From Cotesia glomerata (taxonomy: Eukaryota; Arthropoda; Insecta; Hymenoptera; Braconidae), in the NCBI RefSeq assembly GCF_020080835.1, contig NC_058165.1, positions 1,233,967 to 1,297,966 on the forward strand: DNA of 64,000 bases. Direction: 5' to 3'. Made by a program: the position numbers and the translations under genes. Below the pieces are notes generated by a model that searched no databases, had not been told where the DNA came from, and saw nothing but the letters and a program-made list of their open reading frames with translations. Below, piece by piece: positions 23,277 to 34,812 of the stretch. Each line of letters opens with the position of its first letter. Within the stretch, counting starts at the first letter, position 1.

Positions 23277-24793
23277 ACTAAAAATTTTGAATTAAAAAAA
23301 AAAAATAATAAACTGATCAACTATTTGGCCTAAAAATCTTATAGAGGATGCAAATACGATTCGATTGGTATAGAAAAATCATTATAAATAAATTTATCGA
23401 GAGTTTTAAAGCCTAATAATACATCCCGGCACATAAACGCGAAAATTTAAATTTGAAAATTCTAAATTTCTAAAAAAATAATAAACTAATCAACTGCTTG
23501 GCTTAAAAACCTTGTAGAGGATACAAATACAATTAAATTGGTATATAATAATCATTAGAAATAAATTTGTCAAGAGACTTAAAGCCTATTATTCACTACG
23601 ATACGACAATTAAGTATCTTGGCGTGTTAATTGATAGCACTCTCACCTGGGAAAATCAGGTTATGAGTGTTTGTAATAGGGAAATGCGGGTTCTGGCACA
23701 GTTGAAGATTAATAATGAAATCTTCAACGAAAAACTGCGTATAAAGCTTGTCACCACGTTAATATTCCCAGTGTTTGATTATTGTTGTGCGGCTTACTGC
23801 AATATTACTAATGACTCGCAAATGCGATTACAGCGCAAAATGAATTGCTGTGTTCGCTATATCTATAAAATTGCGAGGGCTGAACACATTACTCCGTACT
23901 TTAAGAGGCTGGGTTGGTTAAAGCTGAGTGACAAAAGAAACTACTTTACAACGTGCCTCTTTTACAAAGAAATAGATTTAAATTATCGTCAGCTATTTAA
24001 ATGTCACTTAGAATTTTTGCCAATTGCATTGCGTAGAGGCGATCTAAGGGAAGATTATCTGCGGCTACCTAGATCTAATTGTTGTACGTATGTATGATAA
24101 CTCGTTTCTTGTTCGTGGTATACGCATCTGGAATGCGCTGCCAGCTGAAATTACAAAAGCCGAAAGTTTCGAAATATTCCGTAGACTGTGCTATGATTAT
24201 TATTTCCAAAATTATTGATCTGCTATATTGAACGTTTATTACTGCTATTGAAGGTTGTTGAGCTTTGTATAACACAAGTATTATTTATAAGCATGATTAA
24301 CATGTTATTACTGTTAATTACTATATTTATTTTGATTTTATTTTTATGTATCTAAAACTCTATACATCATACACTAATTATAAATGTATATTTGATGATG
24401 GTTCTGAGGGAGCCTAGGCTCCAGAATCCAATAAAATTATTATCTATCTATTTATCTATTATAAGTTTTTTTTCGGTAATTTTTAAACGTGGGGATTTAA
24501 ATTTAAAAATTCTAAATTTCTAAAAAAATATTAAACTAATCAATTATTTGGCCTAAAAACCTTACAGAGGATGCAAAAACAATTCGATTGGTTTATAATA
24601 ATTATTAGAAATAAATTTATCAAGAGTTTTAAAGCCTATTATAAGTTTTTTTTCGGTAATTTTTAAACGTGGGGATTTAAATTTAAAAATTCTAAATTTC
24701 TAAAAAAATAATAATCTAATTGAATCTTTTTCCTAAAAACCTTGAAGGGGATGCAAAAACAATTAAATTGGTATATAATAATCATTAAAAAAA
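23277..24793. repeat. Degenerate tandem repeat of about 180 bp, split by a LINE
   Basis: At least four copies of a unit containing AAATTCTAAATTTCTAAAAA, then CTAATCAA...TTGGC, ACCTT(G/A)...GAGGATGCAAA and ATCAAGAGTTTTAAAGCC. Copies start near 23280, 23445, 24487 and 24672. The LINE at 23593-24455 and the 1.4-kb insertion at about 24794 interrupt it. The last piece resumes at 26213. Confidence 0.65.
23593..24455 (+). mobile_element. 5'-truncated LINE 3' fragment
   Basis: The frame from 23567 reads the end of a reverse transcriptase: IKYLGVLIDSTLTW, a conserved post-palm motif, then the thumb region with FDYCCAAY. A frameshift near 24090 continues as VRGIRIWNALP, typical of LINE C termini. The 3' end is ATAAAATTATTATCTATC followed by CTAT repeats rather than poly(A). 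A 7-bp duplication CTATTAT flanks it (23586-23592, 24456-24462), and the uninterrupted repeat unit at 24630 shows the empty site. CR1/Jockey-type is likely but unproven. Confidence 0.82.
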
Positions 24794-25966
24794 TTAGACA
24801 AACGGTTGACCCTGAAGGCCATCCCTGCAACTTCCCGCCACTTACATACCTAGGCGCTTAAAATTGCACTAATAATTGCTCTTCGAGCTCAAAAAAACAA
24901 CTTATGTCTTATTTTGAGCTCTCCAAGCTCAAAGAGATAGTCTTTCTATACTTTTGACATAGAATTTAATTTCACATAACTTCACACTAATAGATTTGTT
25001 TATAGTTAAAAAGATTTGTTAATATTTAACAAATCATTTATTAGAAGCCATTTGTTAGGCCTTAACAAATATTTCTTAGTATTTAAAAAGATTTATTAAT
25101 ACTTAATAAATGAATATCAGATTTATTGAATACAAACAAATCATTTTGAATACTAAGAAATATTTATTTAACATTAAAAAATGGTCTCTAATAAATGATT
25201 TGTTAGCTATTAACAAATATTATTTAATACAAATAAATCCTTCTATCAGTGCAGTCAATTCGTTCAAGAGATATCATGAATGAATGAAAACCGAAAAGTG
25301 TTTCCTGCACATAACTTCACATAATTTCACATAATTTCACATAATTTCAGTCGATTCGTTCAAGAGATATCATGAACGAAAGAAAACCGAAAGGTGTTTT
25401 CTGCACATAACTTCACATAATTTCACATAATTTCACCCAGTTTGTTCAAGTTCTTCGAGCTCAAAAGTCTGATAGAGATTTGATAAGACATTATTTTTTG
25501 AATTTTTAAACCGCAATAACTTTTGAATGAATAAACCGATTTTCACGCGGTTGGCAGCATTCGACGCAGTTTTTCAAGCCTCACAAAGAATCTCAAATTT
25601 TGAATTGATCGCGCTAGGAATTTCGGAGTTATTCCGAAAAAACACTTTTTTCGGTTTTCTTTCGTTCACGATATCTCTCGAACGAATCGACCGATTTTGA
25701 CCGGACTGGTGGCGATCGACGTGGTTTTTTGAGGTTAAGAGCTGATTAGTTTTTGGAATTGAACCATAAAGCCGTTTAAAAGTTATTCCAAAAAAACCCC
25801 ATTTGAAAAAAATTTTTTTTTTTAGTTTTTTGAAGATTTCTCAAAATCTATTGATCTGAATCGGTCCAAATAGTTTTCAAAATCTAAGTTTGGTCAAGCC
25901 CTTTCGAATGGCACCAACCACGATGAAATCGGTCAAGCCGTTCAAAAGTTATAAGCGGTTCACATA

Positions 25967-26045
<79 letters not shown>

Positions 26046-26213
26046 ACACACACATACATACAGACGCCGTGACAACCTCACAGGGATAGTCAGGGAAGCT
26101 TCCTGTGACCTTCAAACGTCGAGATCTGATGAAAACTCGATTTTTGCAAAACGGGGTGAAAACAATAACTTTCCGATTTTTGAAAATCTTCGATTTTCTT
26201 AACGGGGAGTTAA
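24794..26213. mobile_element. 1.4-kb non-coding insertion with (CA)n
   Basis: Inserted in the tandem repeat: sequence jumps from AAAAAAATT|AGACAAACGG to GGGGAGTTAAAAAAATT and back to the repeat, leaving AAAAAAATT on both sides. The interior repeats TTCACATAATTTCACATAAT and GTCGATTCGTTCAAGAGATA-like strings and has a long CA microsatellite (25972-26055). No coding frame. A 267-bp element with CACTAATAG...CTATCAGTG ends is nested at 24985-25251. Confidence 0.6.
25972..26057. repeat. (CA)n microsatellite
   Basis: An almost uninterrupted run of CA dinucleotides ending in CACATACATACAGAC. Open frames over it on both strands are artefacts. Confidence 0.95.
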
Positions 26214-26922
26214 AAAAATTTATTAAGAGTTTTAAAGCCTAAAATTTCATTTGTTATCTTTCATAATATACGTGGGGAGGTGTAACTAAAATTTAATACT
26301 TTAAGAAATCCAATGCCTTCAAAATTATTAAAAAACATTCAAAAAGCTACACACCTCGTCTAAATATTGTTGTTTAATTCTGCATATCACAAAACATACA
26401 ATTTCCTTCTTAGAAACGCAGAAGATAGCATTAATTATACCTATCTTCCTGCAGTTCTAATTTTTATCAAATTTATGTCACTTAGCCTAATAAATTTCAC
26501 ATTAAATATTTCCAAAAACTTCTGGCTTTATAAACACACTGTCAACTCTATTGTTAAGGAAAAACAGCCTTACTAATGCATAACAATTTCTTAGTATAGG
26601 AGGATAAATATGACACATAACTTATCAGTCTGACATAAGTTATTTACAATAAGGAAACTCATCTAATATGTGTATTAAAAATTGTCCGTGTGTAGATTAA
26701 TAAATTAACACACTAAAAAAAGACAAAATAACATTTAAATGTATCTTGAATACGATAATGAAGAAAAGCCGCCTGGAGGTTATCTAATAATAGAGGATTA
26801 CTGCTACAGCTCTCTGATTACAGCAAGTTTGATATCTTGCTAGTATGTTTTAGTAATAACAAGCAGTTGTCTTTAATTACCGATTTAAATGAAACTAGAT
26901 CTTGGATGACACTCTCCCAGTC
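26214..26922. other. Intergenic region upstream of esterase 1
   Basis: AT-rich, no gene recognised. A 69-codon open frame at 26367-26576 has no visible domain or splice context and is probably chance. Confidence 0.4.
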
Positions 26923-26999
26923 TATAAAGACCCAGCGTTGAGTGTTTATCAGCCAGTCTTGGTCAAGCGACCGCACAACTTAGAAGTGCTCTATTAAAG
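26923..26999 (+). promoter_or_regulatory. Core promoter and 5' UTR of esterase 1
   Basis: TATAAAG at 26923-26929 is followed 28 nt later by an initiator-like TCAGCC (A at 26951), giving a 5' UTR of about 49 nt before the ATG. Spacing fits a TATA/Inr insect promoter. Confidence 0.6.
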
Positions 27000-29900
27000 A
27001 TGTTAAAGCTAAGTGTAATTTTACTTTGTGGTTTGTTTTATGTTGACGCCGGAATGAGTCGCAATCAAACAAACTCTGACTCTCCAGAAGTGACAACTCC
27101 CCTCGGGAAAGTCAAAGGGTCCCTTATGACAACGCGATTGGGCAAAACTATATACGCATTTCGCGGGATTAGATACGGCGAGCCTCCTGTTGGTCAGCAG
27201 CGTTTTAAAGTAAGGATGAATTATTATTAATTAACCTTAGCAAGAACTTCTAACTGGTTTGTTGGTCCTGCAGCAAGCTGAACCAGTGGAACCCTGGGAA
27301 GGCACCTTTGATGCTTCAAAAGAAGGCCCTTCATGCGGGTGGCTGGAATCTAAGCTCCAATCGGAAGATTGTCTTCGTTTGAACGTCTACACTACGAAGG
27401 TAAGTCACTAATTTTGATTACTGATTACTGATTAGTCGATTTTTCCTTAAAAATGGTTGCTATGATCATTTTTCCCCTAGCAACGGTTACTATAGTCATT
27501 TTTCTTAGCAACGGTTACTATAGTTATTTGTTTACTTATCAACTGCAATTAAAATCAATTTTACCTTAGCAACCGTTACTATGATCATTATTCTTCATAG
27601 CAACGGTAACTAAGGTCGATTTTACCTTAGCAACCGTTCTTATGGTCATTTTTCTTCTTAGCAACGGTTGCTATGGTTATTTTTTCAATTATTAACGGTA
27701 ACTAAAATCAATTTTACCTTAGCAACTGTTACTTTAGTCATTTATTCCCTAGCAACCGTTACTATTATCATTATTTTTCATAGCAACGGTAACTAAGGTT
27801 AATTTTACTTTAGCAACCGTTGCTATGGTCTTTTTTTTTTTCTTAGCAACAAAAACTAAGAAAAAATCTTTTCAGGCTATCTAGTTATATGAATTTACAA
27901 AAATTTTTTTATCTTTATTTATTTAATAATAATATTCATGTTAAATTTAAGTAATCCCGATTAAAATTTGTAATTATTAATTAATGATTAATTTATTGTT
28001 TATTTATTATTTAAGTCTACTCACTGGTAATTTTGTTCATTGCTTCAATTACAAAAAAATTAGCTTTAATGTTACCGCTAGGCGGCGCAGTGGCGCTTTT
28101 TTTCTCGCTTTCAGAAACTTGTAACCAAATTTATATAATATTTTCGATCAAAATATATTTGAAAGTAATCAGTAATCAGTAATCATTGATTACTGATTAC
28201 TGATTACTATTAATCCTCTGCAATGATCCTCTTCAGCTTGCAGAACCAGGCAGTGCTCCCCGTCCAGTAGTAGTCTTTTTCCACCCGGGCGGATTTTGGT
28301 CCCGTTCCGGACAAAGTTACATCTACGGCCCGGAATATCTTTTGGACGAAGACATCATTCTAGTGACCTGCAACTACAGAATTGGAGCGTTAGGATTCTT
28401 CAGTACCGGCGATAGCCTAGCTCCTGGAAATCTAGGCCTAAAGGACCAAGTGGAGGTGCTTCGATTCATTCAGAAGAACATCAGAAGTTTCAATGGCGAC
28501 CCAAACAGCGTCACTATCACGGGCCAGAGTGCAGGAGGCTGGAGTGTCTCTCTTCACCTGGTCTCCCCGATGTCCAAAGGACTCTTCCACCGAGCTATAG
28601 TCCAGTCTGGAGCAGCTACCTACCAGAATCCGTTCCCACCTCACCAGAAAGACCTGGCCAAGAAATTAGCTCGGTTGTTGGATTGTCCTACAGATACAAC
28701 TGGGTCTATGTTGGTTTGTCTGAACACTAAGCCCTTTGAGGACATTGTTGCTACTCTTACGAAGTTTTGGGAGTGGCACGGAGATCCTATTCTAATTTGG
28801 ACGCCGGTTATAGAGCCAGATTTACCAGGAGTTGAACGGTTTCTTGTTGAGCAACCAGTTGATTCTATAAAGCATGGAAGATTTGAACAAGTTCCTGTTA
28901 TTGGCGGGATTGTTAAGGATGAATTCGCTGGAGTTGTTGTTGGTAGGCTGGTTCAACATCAGCTAGCTTATTTTGATCAGCTGAACAATTAAAATTGTGT
29001 TCTATGTTATAATATTGCAGGAGTTGTTGAAGCAGCACGAAAAGGTGACAATTCTGTGTTTGACGACATTAATGCAAACTTCACCAAAATTGCGCCTATA
29101 AGCTACTTGTACGAGCGAGGAACGAATAGATCCTTGGAAATTAGTGAAGATCTAAGGAAGTTCTACTTCAAAGGACAACCTGTTGGAAAAGATAACTACG
29201 AAGGCCTTGGAGAGGTAAGTAATTATTTTTGACTTTTTATATACTTTTAGTTTTTAAGGAGATCCACGCGTCAAATTTTTAAAACTTCCTGAAAATTTGT
29301 AAATTCAATCTACGTAGCCTAATAATCAATAAAAAAATTATAACAGTAGATTTTTGGGGTTTAATCAAATAATTAGCTTTAAAAATTGTAATTTTTACAT
29401 GAATGGAGATTCCACCAGCCGGTATTTGGTTAAGAATTTAATGCAATTAACAATTTAAAAAAAAATTTATTTTCATTGAATTTGATTGAAAAAATAATAA
29501 GCTAAAGATTAAAACGATAAAAAAGTGGCTTTCCGAAGGTACTACGGAGATATTTTATATTTTTTATGAAAAATCACTGGGAACTTGCGTTGTTTAAAGT
29601 CTTGTATTTGACTTGGCAACACCGCTTGCTTAGTTAACCATGCGCATAAGTAACCAAGGTTTTTTAAATGCTAGAACATCGAAGTCATTTTAGTTAGACA
29701 GTAAACATAAATAAATTTTAAAGTCAGGGACACTATTTTTGTGTTGTCAAGTGTATACCGGTAATTCAGAGTGCTATACTGTTTTATTAGTCAATTAAAT
29801 GTTAATAATTATTTAATGAGTAAATTTATCGAAAATTTCCTCAACAAATGTTATTAATTGATTTAAAAATTAATTTTAAGATAACAAAAGTATTTCTACG

Positions 29901-30511
29901 TATTATTTTTTTATAGACATTCTTCACACTAGAAGGTTACTTGGATCTCCTTAAATCCGAACAATAACAAAATACTGCGTAATTACATTTTTTAATCACC
30001 AAATTGTTATCAGTTATACGCAGACGGTGTAACTATCTTCGGCGTACATCGATTTATTAACCTGCTTGGTAAACACTCGAGCAAACCTGTTTATTACTAC
30101 AATTTCGCTTATCAAGGCCGATACAGCCACGTTTATTGGTCCGAAAAGAAATCATTTGGTAACTAATCCATCTATTGTTCAAAAAGGCCAGAGAATATAA
30201 TTTATCTTTTTGCAGGAGTCGTTCATGAAGACGACTTGCTTTACCTGTTCAGAAAAGAGGAATTTCCCGCTATTGGAGGAAATGATTCCGAAGTTTTGAC
30301 TCTGAGGCGCATGACGTCAATTTGGGGAAACTTTGCACGGACTGGTGAACCAATTCCTGTGAATAATCCTGATTTTTCTGACTTTGTTTGGACTCCCTTC
30401 ACCCGGGACAATCCAGCGTATCTTGAAATCACGGATACTCTTAAAATCAAGAAGAATTTATACATTGATAGGATGAACGAGTGGGATAAACTATTTCCTA
30501 TTGAATATTGA
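27000..30511 (+). CDS. Secreted carboxylesterase 1 (type B, alpha/beta hydrolase)
   Basis: Six exons: 27000-27209, 27274-27399, 28237-28942, 29021-29214, 30014-30158, 30216-30511, giving 558 aa, the usual length for the family. The signal peptide spans about residues 1-18. The N-terminal block TPLGKVKGS and FRGIRYGEPP is typical. SEDCLRLNVY ends exon 2. The oxyanion loop is HPGGF (128-132) instead of the common HGGG. The catalytic triad is visible: Ser210 in GQSAGG, Glu341 in VKDEF and His464 in GVVHEDD. It should hydrolyse carboxylic esters outside the cell or in the secretory pathway; the substrate (hormone, odorant, xenobiotic or venom-related) cannot be told. Introns 2 and 4 are long; the latter holds a family A element. 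AATAAA is at 30582. It forms a tandem pair with esterase 2, with shared exon boundaries. Confidence 0.92.
27460..27860. repeat. Intronic minisatellite, about 30-bp degenerate units
   Basis: About a dozen units of TAGCAACGGTTACTATAGTC and variants, with both TAGCAAC and GTTACTA halves, in esterase 1 intron 2. Divergence between units is high, so it is old or under drift. Confidence 0.75.
28157..28210. repeat. Perfect palindrome of GTAATCA repeats
   Basis: AGTAATCAGTAATCAGTAAT meets its reverse complement at about 28183. A matching GATTACTGATTACTGATTA is at 27415-27435 near the other end of the same intron, so the intron ends could pair. Confidence 0.65.
29254..29954 (+). mobile_element. Family A element, single copy
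   Basis: Starts TTAAGGAGATCCACGCG and ends TTACTTGGATCTCCTTAA, about 701 bp, in esterase 1 intron 4. Closely similar to copies at 337, 1142 and (reversed) 15582. Confidence 0.78.
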
Positions 30512-30756
30512 ATATTAAGATATTCCAGTATTTTTTGAACATTACATTCCATTTATATTCCTTGTATTATAACCAAATCAAAATAAATTTATAAACTTAT
30601 AAAATCGTATATTTATTAATAAACTCTGACAAAAACAAGGTACTTGAACTGAAAACGTGATTACAATTTAAAACAACATCAAAACAACTTTAACGATCAA
30701 ATTTATATTATCATTAATGATTAAATGACATATATATGTCTACTAAGTGAACTGAT

Positions 30757-31005
30757 TATTAAACTTGCTCAGTAAATACCTAACTAACAGGTTTAGACCT
30801 GTTTACTGCTACCATTACTTGTCAAGGTCAGTCGCTCAAGACAATCTAGTAAAAAGAGCACTTATGATGAATCTTATCCTTCTTTATGTGTTTGCTTCCT
30901 AAAATCCTTATTATCATCCAAAAAAAGCAATAAATTCAGAAGATAATCAAAGCGCTGTTTTTAAATCAGCAATAAAAAGTATGACGGCAATAGCTTCTGG
31001 GAAAT
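30757..31005 (+). pseudogene. Remnant of a third carboxylesterase (exon 5 and 6 relics)
   Basis: AACTTGCTCAGTAAATACC and GACCTGTTTACTGCTACCAT, then ACTTGTCAAGGTCAG, line up with esterase 1 exon 5 (30061-30122), but an in-frame break separates them and the downstream part is lost. Further on, a frame reading SAIKSMTAIASG (30949-31000) resembles the exon 6 stretch around RRMTSIWGNF, and a decayed counterpart of the HEDDLLYLF block may lie near 30866. No intact exon remains. The match is by eye and needs alignment. Confidence 0.5.
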
Positions 31006-31112
31006 AACGACGCGTTTCTACGAAACGATAACAAATTCTACATTACTAATACTACCACAAATGTAAGTTTCTTCCAAGTAAATTTATATTGTTTTCCTCA
31101 TATATGCTCCGG

Positions 31113-31151
31113 TATATAAGGTTACTGATCATTATTGAAGCGACACTAAGA
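31113..31151 (+). promoter_or_regulatory. Core promoter of esterase 2
   Basis: TATATAAG at 31113-31120. Initiation about 28 nt downstream would start the mRNA near 31143, leaving a very short leader. This supports the ATG at 31152 and not the in-frame upstream ATG at 31089 or 31104. Confidence 0.5.
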
Positions 31152-33625
31152 ATGAAGACTCTCGTGCTAGCCATTCTCATCATTGCCTCTGTTTTTGGTG
31201 ATGATGCTGCTCCAGAGCTTACGATTCCTCTGGGAAGGATCAAGGGTTCGATGATGCGAACTAGGCTTGGAAAGGACATATATACATTCCGAGGGCTAAG
31301 ATATGCAGAATCACCTGAAGGAAAACAAAGATTTAAAGTAAGTACCTATACCTTTACCTTTTGGTAAGAAATTGTTAATTAGGATTAAATAACAATTTGG
31401 ATCACTAGATCGCGGTACCAGCCAAACCATGGAGCGGAGTGTTTGATGCTTCAGCAGAGGGTCCATCGTGCCCCCGATTGGGTGGTAATCTCACGCAAGA
31501 GGACTGTTTGCGCCTCAATGTTTACACCAAAAAGGTATTACAATAGAATTGGGTAAGATACTTGGAGAAGCACTTTGTAAAGAATTGGACAATTCTCGAC
31601 CAAGACACTTGATCAAGATTCTTTATCCAGACTGGCGGCAGACTTGGGACAGTTTGTGTCCAGAATTTGACGAGATTCTTGGCCCAGAGTCCTGGCATAG
31701 ATTTGCGCGATTAACGCAAAAAACGACAATATTTCCCTCTTTTTCACTTGAATGTGAAAAGTATAGTATTGCAGTGGTTTTTACTTATAGTCTAGTCAAC
31801 AAGTTTAAAAAATTAATTTAGCTTACTACATTTCTGGTAAAATTCTGGACAAATTTTAACTACAGTCTGCCTCAAGTCTCGACCAATAATCTTGCTCAAG
31901 AATCTGGACTAATTCTTGATCTAAAATCTTTCTAAAGTATCTTGATCCATATTGGCACAAGGCTTGTACCAAATTGCCATTAGGATATGTCATCCAGATC
32001 ACACCAAAGGTTGATTGATTGTTTAGTTCTTCTGCTCTTCAGGTTCCAAAGCTTGGAGATAATTCAGCCAAGAGCCCAGTAATAGTCTTCTTCCATCCCG
32101 GAGGCTTCTACGGCTTTTCAGGACAAAGCTACCTATTCGGTCCGCAATATCTCCTTGACGAAGAAGTCGTGTTAGTCACAACCAACTACAGATTGGGCGC
32201 CATAGGCTTCACTGCTACTGGAGACGCTGAATTCCCAGGGAACCTAGGCCTCAAGGACCAGGTCCAAGCTTTGCGATGGGTCCAACAGAATATCGCAGCT
32301 TTCAACGGAGACCCTGAATGTGTCACAATTGTGGGGTACAGCGCAGGATCTTGGAGCGTCGCGCTCCACATGCTATCTCCAATGTCCCGAGGGCTGTTCC
32401 ATCGTGCAGTAGCGATGAGTGGGTCTCCCACCAAAGGGAAACAGCTTCAGCACCAGCAACTAGACCTGGCTAAGAAACAGGCCCAATTGGTAGGCTGTTC
32501 TTCTGAAAACACCACAATTATGCGGGAGTGCTTCGAAAAGGTTCCAGCTGACAAAATGGCAGCTACTGTTCGGAACATGACTGAGTGGGGCTGGGACCCA
32601 ATTCGCTTTTGGTCTGCTGTCGTGGAGCCAGATATTCCTGGGCTTGAGAGGTTCATCGTCGAGCAACCAGTCGACACAATTCGGTGCGGAAACTTTTATA
32701 GGGTACCTTTTATGAGCGGATCAACTTTGGATGAATTTGGAGGGCAAGCTAGACGTAAGTTTTCTGCAGAAAGGATTTGGCTTATGAATTATTGGGTTGC
32801 TTCTTATCTTAGTTCCAGTTGTTGCTGCTCGCCACGGGAACAATTCTGTTTTTGACGACTTGAACGCAAATTGGGATTACATTGCGCCCATTGCATTTCA
32901 ATTTGAACGCAAGACTTCCAGGTCAAAATGGATTAGTAAAGAGTTGAGGGCTTTTTACTTCAAAAATGAAACTATTGGTTTGCAGAATTGGCAAGCTCTT
33001 TCTCATGTAAGTATCCAGTTAATTGATCCAACCGTGTCTTTATTGGTTCCAAATCAAAGATGCTTTAGCTTGACGAATAAGATAGCTACAATTCATATTA
33101 TCTTGCAGTTGTACGGAGACGCTATAGTATCCTTCCCAATCCACCGAATCGTTGATTTAGTATCCAGATATTCTGATCAACCTGTTTACTACTACCACTT
33201 TGTTTATCCAGGGCGCTACAGTTGGCACGTTTGGTCCGATACCAAAAAACCATTCGGTAAGTCTAAACAATAAATCATCATGGTCAATTCTAACTGAATG
33301 CTTTTCAGGTGTCGTTCATCATGATGACCTAATGTATCTCTTCTATATGCAACGCTACTTCCCCTACTTGAACGAAACTGCTCCGGAGATACCTACCGTG
33401 GAGCACATGACTGCTATGTGGGCGAGTTTTGCCAAAACAGGGAACCCTATTCCCAAGGACAATCCTCTGTTCAAAGACGTCACTTGGGAACCTTTTCAAC
33501 CTGAAACTAAGCAGTACCTTGAAATCAACAGCAATTTGACGATGAAGTTCAATCTTAATGCTGAACGGATGGAAGCTTTTGAAAGGATATTTCCATTAGA
33601 TGAATCCAATTGCAAGAATGGTTGA
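31152..33625 (+). CDS. Secreted carboxylesterase 2 (type B, alpha/beta hydrolase)
   Basis: Six exons: 31152-31337, 31409-31534, 32043-32754, 32813-33006, 33109-33256, 33309-33625, giving 560 aa. Exons 2 and 4 (126 and 194 nt) are identical in length to esterase 1 and all phases agree. The signal peptide is about the first 16 residues (MKTLVLAILIIASVFG). The oxyanion loop is HPGGF, Ser204 sits in GYSAGS, Glu335 in TLDEF and His459 in GVVHHDD, so the enzyme looks active. The nucleophile elbow differs from esterase 1 (GQSAGG), which may reflect different substrates. NETIG, NMTEW and NSNLT stretches include possible N-glycosylation sites. Introns are short except intron 2, which holds only degenerate repeats. 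AATAAA is at 33678. It converges with the SDR gene 100 bp downstream. Confidence 0.92.
31535..32042. other. Esterase 2 intron 2, degenerate repeats
   Basis: Contains repeated fragments like CAAGATTCTT, CTTGATCAAGA and CCAGACT. The 90-codon frame at 31549-31821 has no domain and includes the intron 5' end, so it is not a gene. Confidence 0.5.
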
Positions 33626-33725
33626 TATAAACAATTAGATTAATCAATAATATAAAAAATTTTTATTAAAGTTTCCAAATAAATAAACCAGAGTATAAAA
33701 TAATAAAATTTCCAATAACCTATAC

Positions 33726-34751
33726 TTAGATTTTAGGATCTGTAGGTTGTAGCTTAACAATAGTCTCACTTAGTTCCCAGAACTTCTTGCCCTTTGCCGG
33801 GTCTTGGACTCCAGATGACAGGCCGTACTCCTGAAAGAATCGAAAGAGGTGTTAGAAGGTGTTAGAAAAAAAGATAATGGAATCAAAAGACATATTGAAG
33901 GTACTTACCCTGCAATCCAAGAAGTACTTTCCAGTGATTCCTTCCAGTTCTTCCGAAACAGCCAAATGAATTGTCGTCTGCGCACCTTGCTTAGGTGTCT
34001 TGAAGAATCCACGGATTATCAAGTACAGTCCCCAGGATAATGGAGCTGGAACGCTGCTCCAGATTCCGCTGTTTTGACAAATTCATCAGAAATTATCATC
34101 AGAAATGTTATCATTAGCAAAGAACAGGTTGAAGAGGAAGGGACTAATTAGTCCCTAGAACTAATTAGTAATTACTAATTCATACCTGTCAATCAGACCC
34201 GGATGCAAGCAATTGACAGTAACTCCAGTTCCTTCCAGACGTCGTGCCAGTTCTAAAGAGAAGACTATGTTGGCGTATTTGGAGACGTAGTACAAGTAAG
34301 CTGGCAAGGTTGTCACTGGGTTCAAGTTATCCAGGTTTAAGGAAGCAAGCCGATACAATTCGGATGCTACCACTACGACCCTGGAAGGTTTGGAACGCTT
34401 CAAAAGATCTAGAAGATAAAAATTTTGGGTTAAGCTAGGTTTGTTGGAGGATTTAAGGTTGAAGATAGGAATGGAGATGTTTACCAATCAGCAAGTGAGT
34501 CAGTAGGAAAGGTCCGTACTGATTTGTCGCCATGGTCATTTCAAGGCCATCTTCAGTTGTCTTTTTTCGGAAAGTTTCTGCTGTACCGGCGTTGTGGATC
34601 AGAACGTCAAGGCGCGACTCCTCGCGGTTTATTTGAGAAGCAAAGTCGCGGACGGATTTTAAAGATGATAGGTCTAAGTGTTTTACTACTATGTTGTTGT
34701 TTCCGGTTTCTTTTATGAATTCGTCTGTTGACAGATTTATTTTTTGGCTGG

Positions 34752-34812
<61 letters not shown>

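Noticed and set aside
25884..26081. Frames of CVCVCV and THTHTH
   Set aside because: Translation of the (CA)n microsatellite.
31089..31151. Upstream in-frame ATG codons for esterase 2
   Set aside because: They precede or overlap the TATA box at 31113, and starting at 31152 gives a normal signal peptide.
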